A stretch of DNA of 64,000 nt, taken from positions 186,001 to 250,000 of the forward strand of contig NZ_LR594673.1 of the NCBI RefSeq assembly GCF_901827185.1. Reading direction: 5' to 3'. The notes beneath the pieces were generated by a model, which saw only the letters and a list, made by a program, of their open reading frames with translations, was not told the origin of the DNA and did no database searches. The translations under genes were made by a program, and so were the position numbers. Each line of letters starts with the position of its first letter. Position 1 is the first letter of the stretch. This DNA is from Variovorax sp. PBL-E5 (lineage in GTDB: Bacteria; Pseudomonadota; Gammaproteobacteria; Burkholderiales; Burkholderiaceae_C). Shown here piece after piece: positions 33,667 through 42,261 of this stretch.

Positions 33667-35238
33667 TCAGCGCATCGTTCGCGGCCGGGGCCCCAGCGCG
33701 TGCAGCGTGAGCGCGCGCGCGTCTTCGGCCCAGCGGCACAGGAGCGGCCGCGTGCTCGCCGGCTCGATCACGTCGACGATGCCGAATCGCTCCGCGGTGC
33801 GGAACGGCGAACTCAGCTGGTGGTACTCGTCCTCAAGGCCCGAGCGGGTGGCGATCGGGTCCGGCGAGGCTTCGATCTCCCTGCGGTAGGCCGCCGCGAC
33901 ACCGCCCTCGATCGGTATCGAACCCCAGCGCGCCGAGGGCCAGGCGAAGCGGTGCGGCAATGCGGTGCCGCCCGGGCCGAACTTCGGGCTCAGCATCGCG
34001 CCGGCCAACCCGAAGCAGCGGCGCAGCACGATCGCGCACCAGGGCACCGACGACTGCTCGATGGCAGCACCCGCGCGCAGCGTGGCATACATGGTGCCGT
34101 CGCGTTCGGCCTCCAGTCCGGTCATGGTGCCCGGCTGGTCCACGAGGTTGACGATCGGCAAGTGGAAGGTGTCGCAGAGATCGACGAAGCGTTCCATCTT
34201 CAGTGAAGCCGCGCGCGTCAACGCGCCACCCATCACCACCGGGTTGTTGATCATCACGCCGACCGGGATGCCGTTCAGACGCGCGAAGAAGGTCAGCAGC
34301 GAGGCGCCGAAGTGCGGCTGCATCTCGAACGCCGATTCGCGGTCGAACAGCGCGGCGACGATCTTGCGCGGCGCGAAGATCTTGCGCCGGTCGCGCGGAA
34401 TGGCATCGTTGAGCCAGGCATCGGCGCGCTCCGCCGGGTCGTCGCCGGGCGTGCGCGGCGGTGCCTCCCAGACGTTGGCCGGCAGATAGGAAAGAAAGCG
34501 CCGGGCCAGGGCAAAGGCCTCGGCTTCGGTGTCGGCCGCGTTGTGCACGACGCCGCTCACGCGATGGACCTCGTAGCCGCCGAGCGATTCCTTGTCGATG
34601 TCGTGGCCCAGCGCCTGCTTCACCACGGGCGGTCCGCCCGCGAAGACCTGGCTCTTGCCCTTCAGCATGATGGAGAAATGGGCCTGCGCGGAACGGATCG
34701 CACCCAGGCCCGCGCACGCGCCCATCGCAATGCCCACCACCGGCGAGCGGCCGAGCAGCTGCGCGCCCGGCAGAAAGGCATAGCCCGGAATCTTCGTGTG
34801 GCCCGTCTGCTTGAGCAGCTTCACGCTGCCGCCGGCGGTGTCGACCATGCGCACGATCGGCTTGCGGTACTCGTAGGCGTAGCGGTCGGCATAGACCCAT
34901 TTCTCCGCGACCGCGGCCTCGGAAGAGCCGCCGCGGATCGTGAAGTCGTCGGAGATCACCACCACCGAGCGGCGATCGATCTCGGCCAGGCCCATGACCT
35001 GCGTCGACGGCGTGACCGCGTCCAGCGTGCCATCGGCGTGGTAGCGCCCCTTGCCGGCGAGCGCTCCCATTTCGCGGAACGAGCCGGCGTCGACCAGCGC
35101 GTCGACGCGTTCGCGCGCGTTCAGCCGCCCTACGGCCTGCCACTTCGCGATGGCTTCGGGGCCGCCCATCTGCGCTGCGAATCCGCGTCGCACCTCCAGC
35201 TCGGCCAGCTCCTGGCCCCACTCCTTGCTTGCATTCAT
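33667..35238 (-). CDS. Acyl-CoA carboxylase carboxyltransferase, long type, module B
   Basis: 523 residues, collinear with the module A enzyme at 28197-29774 from G-K-G-R-Y through D-D-F-T-I-R-G-G-S-S-E to the shared tail (G-I-V-D-V-I-E-P, T-R-P-L-L-C). It contains both carboxyltransferase half-domains. It follows the CoA-transferase gene with a 12-bp gap, so the CoA-transferase / long-chain pair is conserved in both modules. It presumably transfers CO2 from the biotin carrier to the acyl-CoA made by that CoA-transferase. The substrate is unknown. Confidence 0.88.
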   Translation of the reverse strand: MNASKEWGQELAELEVRRGFAAQMGGPEAIAKWQAVGRLNARERVDALVDAGSFREMGALAGKGRYHADGTLDAVTPSTQVMGLAEIDRRSVVVISDDFTIRGGSSEAAVAEKWVYADRYAYEYRKPIVRMVDTAGGSVKLLKQTGHTKIPGYAFLPGAQLLGRSPVVGIAMGACAGLGAIRSAQAHFSIMLKGKSQVFAGGPPVVKQALGHDIDKESLGGYEVHRVSGVVHNAADTEAEAFALARRFLSYLPANVWEAPPRTPGDDPAERADAWLNDAIPRDRRKIFAPRKIVAALFDRESAFEMQPHFGASLLTFFARLNGIPVGVMINNPVVMGGALTRAASLKMERFVDLCDTFHLPIVNLVDQPGTMTGLEAERDGTMYATLRAGAAIEQSSVPWCAIVLRRCFGLAGAMLSPKFGPGGTALPHRFAWPSARWGSIPIEGGVAAAYRREIEASPDPIATRSGLEDEYHQLSSPFRTAERFGIVDVIEPASTRPLLCRWAEDARALTLHALGPRPRTMR

Positions 35239-35250
35239 CGGTGTGTGTCC

Positions 35251-36492
35251 TCAGAGGCTTTCGACCGTCGACGTGGTTCTCACCACGCCGGCGTCGACGA
35301 GTGCGGCGATGACGTCCGGCGCGAGCGCCAGGTCGTCGCGCAGGACCGATTCCGTGTCCGCGCCGAGTTCGGGCCCGGTGTGCCGGATGCGGCCCGGCGT
35401 GGCCGAGAGCTTCGGCACCACCCCGGTCTGCCGGACTTCGCCGAGCACCGGATGCGGCACACGCGCGATCATGTCGCGCGCCGCGTAATGCGGGTCGTCG
35501 AAGATGTCCTGGATCGTGAAGACCCGCGATGCCGGAACGCCGGCGTCCTGCAGCAGCTTCTCGATCACCGGCCCATCGAAGCCGCGGGTCCAGTCGGCGA
35601 CCATCGCGTCCAGGCTTTGCATGTTCGCCTTCAGGCCGCGGCTGCGGATGGTGGCGTAGCGCGGATCCGTCAGAAGGTCGGGACGGTCCATCACCTGGAT
35701 GAGGCGTTCGTAGGTCGATCGGCTGTTGGCAGCGATCAGCACGTAGCCGCCCTCGCGGGTCGGATAGAGGCTGTTCGGCGCCATCGACGGCAGGTTCGGA
35801 CCCTGGCGGATCGGGATATTGCCCAGCTTGTCGTAGGCCGGCACGACCGACTCCATCTGCGAGAACGCGGCCTCGTAGAGTGCGACGTCCACCACCTGCC
35901 CGAAGCCCGTGCGATCCCGGTGCCGCAGCGCGGCCAGGATGCCGAAGGCGGCATAGACCGAGCTCAGGTAGTCGGTGGTGGCCAGGGCGACCCGCGACGG
36001 CGGGCGGTCCGGGTCGCCGGTGAGATGGCGCACGCCGCCGAAGGCTTCGCAGATGGCGCCGTAACCGGGCAGTTGCGAACTGGGGCCGTCCTGGCCGTAG
36101 CCGCTGATGCGGGCATAGACGATGTCCGGTTTGATCTTCTTCGCAGCCTCGTAGCCGAGCCCCATGCGCTCGAGCACGCCGGGGCGGTTGTTCTCGAGCA
36201 CCACGTCGACCTGCGCGATCAGGGCCAGCGCCAGCGCCACGCCTTCGCTGTTCTTGAGATCGATCACCATCGAGCGCTTGCCGCGCAGGATCGAGGCCGC
36301 ATAGAGCGCCACGTCGCCGACGTGGTTGCCGAGCTGGCGCACCGGATCGCCATCGGGCGGCTCGATCTTGATGACGTCGGCGCCGAAGTCGGCGAGCAGC
36401 CGGCCGCAGGCCGGGCCGGCGATGGTGGTGCAGATCTCGAGCACGCGCACGCCATCGAGGGCGTTGGGGGAGGAAGCTGCCGCCGCGTTCAA
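35251..36492 (-). CDS. CaiB/BaiF-family CoA-transferase, module B
   Basis: 413 residues from a TTG at 36492 that overlaps the upstream TTT stop codon as TTGA. The open frame continues upstream, but homology (L-D-G-V-R-V-L-E-I) begins about ten residues after this TTG. The motifs are those of a family III CoA-transferase: F-G-A-D-V-I-K-I-E, R-G-K-R-S-M-V and the active-site T-T-D-Y-L-S. It is the paralogue of 29786-31009 and occupies the same place between the W-K-P-T-type TTT protein and the long carboxyltransferase. Confidence 0.88.
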   Translation of the reverse strand: MNAAAASSPNALDGVRVLEICTTIAGPACGRLLADFGADVIKIEPPDGDPVRQLGNHVGDVALYAASILRGKRSMVIDLKNSEGVALALALIAQVDVVLENNRPGVLERMGLGYEAAKKIKPDIVYARISGYGQDGPSSQLPGYGAICEAFGGVRHLTGDPDRPPSRVALATTDYLSSVYAAFGILAALRHRDRTGFGQVVDVALYEAAFSQMESVVPAYDKLGNIPIRQGPNLPSMAPNSLYPTREGGYVLIAANSRSTYERLIQVMDRPDLLTDPRYATIRSRGLKANMQSLDAMVADWTRGFDGPVIEKLLQDAGVPASRVFTIQDIFDDPHYAARDMIARVPHPVLGEVRQTGVVPKLSATPGRIRHTGPELGADTESVLRDDLALAPDVIAALVDAGVVRTTSTVESL

Positions 36493-37505
36493 CTGACCAT
36501 CCCCAGTGCGTGCAGCAGGCGCGACGATTCCTCGAGTTCGCTCGCCACGAAGGCCCGCGCCTGCGCGTGGTCCATGAAGCGCGGCGTCACCTCGTATTCC
36601 TGCAAGGTCGCCGCCCATTCGGGCGAGCGCGAAAGCTCGCGAAAGCGCTCGTCCCAGAAGGCGATCTGCTCGGCCGTGATCCGGGGCGGAAAGAGAATGC
36701 CTTCCACCGAGGTGTAGACGCTGTCGATGCCCTGCTCCTTCCATGTGGGCACATGGGCCAGCGCGCCCGGCAGGCGCGCGGCGGACGACACGGCGATCAC
36801 GCGCAGCGCGCCGCTCGTCACGCCGGTCACCAGGTTGGCCGCACTGGCGGAGACGACATCGACGTGGTCGCCGCGCAGCGCGACGACCGACTCCGCCGAG
36901 GAACGGAAAGGCGCGACCGTCAGCTTCTCGGTCGCGACACCCGCCAGCTTCAGCGGCTTCAGGATCGCGATGTGGATGTGGTTGTTGAGCCCCGGCGCCA
37001 CCGCGATGCGCAGCGACCCCGGATCCTTCTTCAGGCGCGCGACCATGTCGGCGGCGTTCCTGATCGGCGAATCGGCTTTCACCGCGACCACCAGGGCCTC
37101 TTCGAAAAGGATCGGCCCGATCGTGAAGTCCTTCAGCAGGTCGTGCTTGTAGTCGCCCAGGATCTGCCCGAGCATGAAGCCGGTCGAGAGCATCGTGAAG
37201 ATGTCCGCGTCGCCCGGGCGCTGCACCACCGGCGCGGCCGCGATCATCCCCTGCCCGCCGGGCCGGTTGGTGATGATCATGGCCTGGCCGCCGAGCGAAT
37301 CGTGGGTGTCGAAGAACTTCTTCATCACCCGGCCATAGATGTCGACGGCGCCGCCGGCGGCCGAGGGGATCACGTATTCGACCTGGCCGGTCGGCTTCCA
37401 CGCGGCCGCGCGCGCATTCGCGCCCAGCAGCGAGCCGAGCAGCACGGCCAGGGTGCCGCGCCGGTTCAATGCGGGGCCGGTGGCGAGGGTGGGCGAATGC
37501 GTCAT
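36489..37505 (-). CDS. TTT-family (Bug) solute-binding protein 8, module B (divergent W-K-P-T type)
   Basis: 338 residues from ATG 37505, one base after the biotin-carrier stop. A signal peptide with R-R-G-T-L-A (Tat-like RR but probably Sec) ends A-R-A-A. The mature start W-K-P-T-G-Q-V-E-Y-V-I-P-S-A-A-G-G-A-V-D matches the module A counterpart at 31011-31982. The stop overlaps the following TTG start, so synthesis of the binding protein and the CoA-transferase is coupled. Confidence 0.85.
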   Translation of the reverse strand: MTHSPTLATGPALNRRGTLAVLLGSLLGANARAAAWKPTGQVEYVIPSAAGGAVDIYGRVMKKFFDTHDSLGGQAMIITNRPGGQGMIAAAPVVQRPGDADIFTMLSTGFMLGQILGDYKHDLLKDFTIGPILFEEALVVAVKADSPIRNAADMVARLKKDPGSLRIAVAPGLNNHIHIAILKPLKLAGVATEKLTVAPFRSSAESVVALRGDHVDVVSASAANLVTGVTSGALRVIAVSSAARLPGALAHVPTWKEQGIDSVYTSVEGILFPPRITAEQIAFWDERFRELSRSPEWAATLQEYEVTPRFMDHAQARAFVASELEESSRLLHALGMVS

Positions 37506-37506
37506 G

Positions 37507-37728
37507 TCAGGCCTCGACGATCGCCACGACCTGGCCGTCTTCGACCGCATCGCCTTCGGCCACGAGGACCTCGACCAGCGTTCCTTCGTCCGCGCTGAAC
37601 ACCGGGATTTCCATCTTCATGGATTCGACCACCATGATCGATTCATCGGGCGTGACCCGGCTGCCCGGGCTCGCTTGCAGCTTCCACACCTTGCCCGTGA
37701 CTTCGGACTTGATTTCTATTCTGGCCAT
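37507..37728 (-). CDS. Biotin carboxyl carrier protein, module B
   Basis: 73 residues with the biotin acceptor motif E-S-M-K-M (Lys38), preceded by T-G-K-V-W-K and ending V-V-A-I-V-E-A. It lies 40 bp after the biotin carboxylase gene and 1 bp before the TTT start. It is nearly the same as the module A carrier at 25357-25578 over the acceptor region, so one biotin carboxylase could serve both. Confidence 0.92.
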   Translation of the reverse strand: MARIEIKSEVTGKVWKLQASPGSRVTPDESIMVVESMKMEIPVFSADEGTLVEVLVAEGDAVEDGQVVAIVEA

Positions 37729-37768
37729 GGGATGAAGGTTCCTTGAATGCGTAGTGATGAGACAGTGA

Positions 37769-39121
37769 TCAGGCGGCGCTGCCTTGCAGCACTTGCGCCG
37801 CCAGTCCGGTATGGACGTGGCCCGAACGGAATGGGGCGGACATCAGCATGCGGCGCAGGAACGGCAGGTTGTTCTTGACGCCGGCGATCTCCGTCGCGTC
37901 GATGGCCTCGACCAGGCGATCGATCGCGGCTTCGCGATGCTCGGCATGGACGATGAGCTTGGCGATCAGCGGGTCGTACCAGGGCGTGACGACGCTGCCC
38001 TCGGCATAGCCGGTTTCGACGCGCAGTCCCGGGCCGCTCGGAAAGCGCAGGGTCCGCAGCGTGCCGGGCGACGGGAAGAAACGCACCGGGTCTTCCGCAT
38101 AGATGCGCACTTCGATGGCATGCCCGCGCACGGCGATGTCCGCGGGCAGCACCGAGGCCAGCGGCTCGCCGGCCGCCAGACGAATCTGCGAAACGACCAG
38201 GTCGATGCCCGTGATCTCCTCGGTGACCGCATGCTCGACCTGCAGCCGGGTGTTCATCTCCAGGAACTGGAACGCGTCGGCGGCGCCGTAGAGCGTCTCG
38301 ACCGTGCCGATGACGTCGTAGCGCAGCGTGTGCAGGATCTCGGTCATGCGGTCCGCCGCCTTCAGGATCGCGGCGCGCGGGATCAGGGGTGCGGGAGACT
38401 CCTCGATCAGCTTCTGGTGGCGACGCTGCACCGAGCAATCGCGTTCGAAGAGATGGCGGATGTGGCCCTGCCGATCGGCGAGCACCTGGAACTCGATGTG
38501 CCGCGGCGAAAGCATCAGCTCTTCGAGGTAGAGCTCCGCGTTGCCGAAGCTGCGGGCGGCGAGCGTGCGCGCGCGCTCGACCGCGACGCGCAATTCCTCG
38601 GGCGAATGGGCCGCCAGCATCCCGATGCCACCGCCGCCGGTGGCCGGCTTCACCAGCACCGGGAAGCCGATGCGCTCGGCGGCCCGCAGGGCCTCGTCCA
38701 TGTCGTCGGCCAGCAATCCCGAGCTGCGGGCCATCGGCATGCCGTGGCGCGCCATGAGATCGCGCGCCCGGGTCTTGTGCCCCATCGCATCGATCCAGCG
38801 CGGGCTCGGGCCGATGAAGGTCGCGCCGGTGGCATTCACGCGTTCGGCGAAGCCCGCGTTCTCGGAAAGAAAGCCGTAGCCGGGATGAAGCCCGTCCGCG
38901 CCCGAGCGGGCGAGCACGTCGAGCAGCTTGTCCTGGTTCAGGTAGCTCGCCTGCGGCTCGGGCGCACCGAGGCAGTAGCTTTCGTCGGCCTGCGCGAGAT
39001 AGGGCAGATGGGCGTCGGCCTCCGAATAGACGGCGACGGAACGCACGCCGAGTTGCCGGAGGGCGCGCAGCACGCGCGCGGCGACGGCGCCGCGGTTGGC
39101 GACGATGACTTTGCTGAACAT
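37769..39121 (-). CDS. Biotin carboxylase subunit of acyl-CoA carboxylase, module B
   Basis: 450 residues, the standard AccC length. N-terminal A-N-R-G replaces the usual following E-I with A-V. The ATP-grasp domain contains K-P-A-T-G-G-G-G-I-G near 155, and the carboxylation site E-M-N-T-R-L-Q-V-E-H is intact near 285. It uses ATP and bicarbonate to carboxylate biotin on a carrier. It is the only biotin carboxylase in the window, although two carriers and four carboxyltransferases are present. It starts 1 bp after the short carboxyltransferase stop. Confidence 0.92.
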   Translation of the reverse strand: MFSKVIVANRGAVAARVLRALRQLGVRSVAVYSEADAHLPYLAQADESYCLGAPEPQASYLNQDKLLDVLARSGADGLHPGYGFLSENAGFAERVNATGATFIGPSPRWIDAMGHKTRARDLMARHGMPMARSSGLLADDMDEALRAAERIGFPVLVKPATGGGGIGMLAAHSPEELRVAVERARTLAARSFGNAELYLEELMLSPRHIEFQVLADRQGHIRHLFERDCSVQRRHQKLIEESPAPLIPRAAILKAADRMTEILHTLRYDVIGTVETLYGAADAFQFLEMNTRLQVEHAVTEEITGIDLVVSQIRLAAGEPLASVLPADIAVRGHAIEVRIYAEDPVRFFPSPGTLRTLRFPSGPGLRVETGYAEGSVVTPWYDPLIAKLIVHAEHREAAIDRLVEAIDATEIAGVKNNLPFLRRMLMSAPFRSGHVHTGLAAQVLQGSAA

Positions 39122-39122
39122 G

Positions 39123-40655
39123 TCAGTAGCTGGTGGGCCAGGTCCGCATGAGGTGCTCGCCGACGCCGCCGCTCATGCGCATCTCGTGGATTTCGAGCAG
39201 GCGCGTCAGGTAGGCGCGGGTCTCGGTCGGATCGATCACGGCGTGCGCGGCATTCGCCGCCGCCGCGTCGTAGGCCGTGGTGCCCTTGGTCATCTCGGCG
39301 AGCAGCTCGGCATGGCGCTCGGGATCGTCGGCCTGCGTCACGCCATGCACGATCGGCACGGCGGAGCGCGGATCCATGAAGTTGATCTCGGCGCTGAACC
39401 AGCACACGACCTCGTCCGCGTTGCCGCCGCCGCCCATGTTCAGCACCGCCTGCCCGTAGGACTTGCGCATCACCACCGAGATCTTCGGCACGGTCACCAG
39501 CGAGAGCGCATTCATCCAGTTCATGACGCGGCCGATGGCGCCCTTGCGCTCGCCCTCCACGCCGATCAGGAAGCCGGGCTGGTCGACCATGAACACCAGC
39601 GGGATGTTGAAGGAATCGCAGAGCACCAGGAAGCTCACCACCTTCTCGCAGGATTCGGGATCGATCGCGCCGCCCTTGGCCATCGGGTTGCTGGCGACGA
39701 TGCCGACCGATCGGCCGTTCAGCCGCGCGAACGCGGTGACGATCGATTTGCCGAAGCGCGGCTTGAGCTCGAACACGCTGTCGAGGTCGTAGATGAGCGC
39801 GAGGATCTTGCGCACGTCGTAGACCTGCGTGCGCGACTCGGGAAGGATCTCGAGGATGCGGTGCGCGTTCTCGCCCGAACCCGGCGGCACCGCGGCCACC
39901 GGCGGCGGCTCGTTGCAATGCGATGGCAGGTAGGAAAGGAAGCGCGCGACCGCGGCAAGCGCCTCCTGGTCGGTGTCGACGGCGAGGTCGACCATGCCGG
40001 TCACCTCGGTGTGCAGCTTCCAGCCGCCCAGTGCCTCCGGGTCCACCGCTTCCGAGATGGCCATCGAGGTGAGCTTGGTGCTCGATACCGCCGTGATCGC
40101 GCCCTTGCGCATCACCACGAAGTCGGCGAGCGCGGCATACCATGACGACGAGCCGTAGCAATGGCCCAGCACCGCCGAAACCCAGGGCGTCTCGCGCATG
40201 CGCCGGTACTGCGTCGGCCTGTCACCGGCGCCGATGTTGGCTGCGCCCATGACGTCGGGCATGCGCGCGCCGGTGGATTCGCCGAGGAACACCATCGGCA
40301 TGCCGCGCGTCGAGGCCACGCGTTTGACGCGGCCGACCTTGGCGGTGTTGACGGTGCTGCTCGACGCGCCCATGACGGTGAAGTCGTTGGACACGATCCC
40401 CACGTCGCGGCCGCCGATCTTCCCGTAGCCGGTGATCTTGCCGTCGGCCGGCGAGCGGCTGCGGACCTCTTCGCGGACCGAGGTGGCGAACAGGCCCGTC
40501 TCCAGGAAGCTGCCCGGCTCCACCAGCGCGGCGATGCGTTCGCGTGCATTGAGGATGCCTTCGCTGCGGCGCTCGGCCAGCTTCTTTTCTCCGCCCATGG
40601 CGAGTGCCGCCCGGGTGCGCTGCGCGTGCTCCGCAATCTGCTTGTCGAATTTCAT
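39123..40655 (-). CDS. Acyl-CoA carboxylase carboxyltransferase, short type, module B
   Basis: 510 residues from ATG 40655; the open frame continues upstream without homology. Landmarks shared with the module A chain at 26633-28159: N-D-F-T-V-M-G-A-S-S, L-G-E-S-T-G-A-R-M-P, C-Y-G-S-S-S-W, P-P-G-S-G-E, N-M-G-G-G-G-N-A-D-E and a W-P-T-S-Y end. It has both carboxyltransferase domains. It begins 13 bp after the first TTT gene of module B and ends 1 bp before the biotin carboxylase start. Confidence 0.9.
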   Translation of the reverse strand: MKFDKQIAEHAQRTRAALAMGGEKKLAERRSEGILNARERIAALVEPGSFLETGLFATSVREEVRSRSPADGKITGYGKIGGRDVGIVSNDFTVMGASSSTVNTAKVGRVKRVASTRGMPMVFLGESTGARMPDVMGAANIGAGDRPTQYRRMRETPWVSAVLGHCYGSSSWYAALADFVVMRKGAITAVSSTKLTSMAISEAVDPEALGGWKLHTEVTGMVDLAVDTDQEALAAVARFLSYLPSHCNEPPPVAAVPPGSGENAHRILEILPESRTQVYDVRKILALIYDLDSVFELKPRFGKSIVTAFARLNGRSVGIVASNPMAKGGAIDPESCEKVVSFLVLCDSFNIPLVFMVDQPGFLIGVEGERKGAIGRVMNWMNALSLVTVPKISVVMRKSYGQAVLNMGGGGNADEVVCWFSAEINFMDPRSAVPIVHGVTQADDPERHAELLAEMTKGTTAYDAAAANAAHAVIDPTETRAYLTRLLEIHEMRMSGGVGEHLMRTWPTSY

Positions 40656-40668
40656 GAGGGGCACGTTC

Positions 40669-41646
40669 CTACTTCTGCTCGCTGGCCAGGAGGCTCGGCA
40701 CCCGCACCGCCAGCTTTTTCCAGGTGGCCAGGTCCCGCACCATCTGCTGGCGCAGCTCGCCCGGCTCGCCGGACACGGCCTGGGCACCGATGGCATCGAG
40801 CTTGGCGACGAACTGCGGATCGGACACCACCTTGCGCGTCGCGGCGTTGAGCCGGCCGAGCACCGCGGGCGGTGTCGAGGCCGGGGCCAGCAGCCCGTAC
40901 CAGATGTCGATGTCGTAGTCGACGCCGACCTCGGAGAAGGTCGGCACATTCGGCAGGATCTTCTGCAGTCGCCTGGCGGACGTCACGCCGATGGCCTTGA
41001 GCTTGCCGCTCTGCACCTGGGGAAGCAGCACCGGCGTCAGCGCATAGACCATGTCGACCTGGCCGGCCACCGCATCGGTGGTGGCGGCCGCGCCGCCCTT
41101 GTAAGGCACATGCAGCACGTTGATCTGCGCCTGCGTCTTCATCAGCTCGACGTAGACGTTCAGCTGCGCGCTCGAGATGCTGAACTTGCCCGGCGATTTC
41201 TTCGCTGCGGCGATCAGCTCGCGGGTGTTCGAAAAAGGCGCCTTCGGATTCGCCGCGACCATGAACGGCACGCGCGCGATGAGGCTGACCGGCGCCAGTG
41301 CATGGATCGCATCGAAGTTGGGCTTGGGCCCGAAGACGCTGTTGAGCGGCGTGCCGCCGCTGCCGAAGAGCAGCGTGTAGCCGTCGCGCCTGGCCCGCAC
41401 GACGTCCTCGGTGCCGATGTTCGTCGCGGCGCCAGGGCGGTTGTCGACCACGATCGGCTGGCCGAGTTCCTTGCCCAGGCCATCCGCATAGAGCCGGGCG
41501 ATCAGGTCGGTCGATCCACCGGGCGGGTACGGCACGATCATGCGGATCGGCTGCTCTGGATAGGACTGTGCATGGGCAGCCCAAGGCCCGAACAAGGCGA
41601 TGGCCGTCAGCCATGCACCCACGCGAAAGTAGTTGCGCCTTCTCAT
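40669..41646 (-). CDS. TTT-family (Bug) solute-binding protein 9, module B (canonical type)
   Basis: 325 residues from ATG 41646 with an AGGAG site just upstream. The signal peptide ends A-A-H-A-Q, followed by Q-P-I-R-M-I-V-P-Y-P-P-G-G-S-T-D. It is the first gene of the module B operon and the partner of 25630-26613. The C-terminus departs from the family (L-A-V-R-V-P-S-L-L-A-S-E-Q-K). It is transcribed from the promoter near 41732-41760, which carries the MarR-like palindrome. Confidence 0.9.
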   Translation of the reverse strand: MRRRNYFRVGAWLTAIALFGPWAAHAQSYPEQPIRMIVPYPPGGSTDLIARLYADGLGKELGQPIVVDNRPGAATNIGTEDVVRARRDGYTLLFGSGGTPLNSVFGPKPNFDAIHALAPVSLIARVPFMVAANPKAPFSNTRELIAAAKKSPGKFSISSAQLNVYVELMKTQAQINVLHVPYKGGAAATTDAVAGQVDMVYALTPVLLPQVQSGKLKAIGVTSARRLQKILPNVPTFSEVGVDYDIDIWYGLLAPASTPPAVLGRLNAATRKVVSDPQFVAKLDAIGAQAVSGEPGELRQQMVRDLATWKKLAVRVPSLLASEQK

Positions 41647-41731
41647 ACGTCTCCTGATGCTTCGGGAAAGCAGTCCGTGCGCGGCCGCAGGGTGACAAGG
41701 CACGGTGCGCGCATCGGCTGGCAGGAGTGCG

Positions 41732-41771
41732 ATGCTACGAGCGCATTCGCAAATAGTCAACATTGTTGACT
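41732..41771 (-). promoter_or_regulatory. Module B promoter with perfect 17-bp MarR-type palindrome
   Basis: AGTCAACA-T-TGTTGACT at 41755-41771 is a perfect 8-1-8 palindrome. On the minus strand its left half is the -35 element TTGACT (41760-41755), followed by a 17-bp spacer and TAGCAT (41737-41732) as -10. This would start transcription near 41725, about 80 nt before the first TTT gene. A repressor on this site would cover the -35, and MarR proteins bind sites of exactly this form. The MarR gene ends the same operon. Confidence 0.6.
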
Positions 41772-41819
41772 TCTAGAGCGTGTTTCTCTGCGACGGCCTG
41801 GCTCACATGTGCCGGACGA

Positions 41820-42212
41820 CTACCGGGCCGATGCGTTGTTCAGTGCGGCGGCGGCGCGGATGAGCGCCTTGAACGCATCCTCGTCGATCGCATCGCCCTC
41901 ATGGAGATCGATCGCGCGCCGGGTATTGCCTTCGAGGCTCGAGTTGAACAGCCTCGAAGGATCCTCGAGCGCAGCGCCCTTGGCGAAAGTCAGCTTCACG
42001 GCGCGCTTGTAGGCCTCGCCGGTGCAGATGATGCCGTCGTGCGACCAGACCGGAACGCGCCACTTCCATTCCTCGACCACCTCGGGGTCCGCCTGCTTGA
42101 TGAGTGCGCGCACGCGCGAGAGCGCCTTGCCGCGCCAGTCGTCCAGTTCCTGGATCCTCGCGTCGATCAGCCGGGATGGCGATTCGTCCTGGGTCGTTGC
42201 GCTCTTCTTCAT
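41820..42212 (-). CDS. DUF1801-family protein (YdhG-like)
   Basis: 130 residues. The DUF1801 fold is recognised by V-E-E-W-K-W near 47-52, the G-I-I-C-T region near 60, and K-L-T-F-A-K-G-A-A-L-E-D-P near 73-85. Members are small cytoplasmic proteins of unknown function, sometimes linked to iron or stress. It lies 49 bp after the LivF gene on the same strand, but has a different theme and may have its own promoter. Confidence 0.8.
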   Translation of the reverse strand: MKKSATTQDESPSRLIDARIQELDDWRGKALSRVRALIKQADPEVVEEWKWRVPVWSHDGIICTGEAYKRAVKLTFAKGAALEDPSRLFNSSLEGNTRRAIDLHEGDAIDEDAFKALIRAAAALNNASAR

Positions 42213-42261
42213 GAGGCCGGATCTCCTTCGGATGTGGGTCCGTCCAGTCTATCCGCCAGCC

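Noticed and set aside
35251..37401. Possible fusion of TTT protein and CoA-transferase in one frame
   Set aside because: The upstream part of this open frame reads in the wrong phase for the TTT protein, which has its own intact frame and stop at 36489. The TTGA overlap explains the contact.
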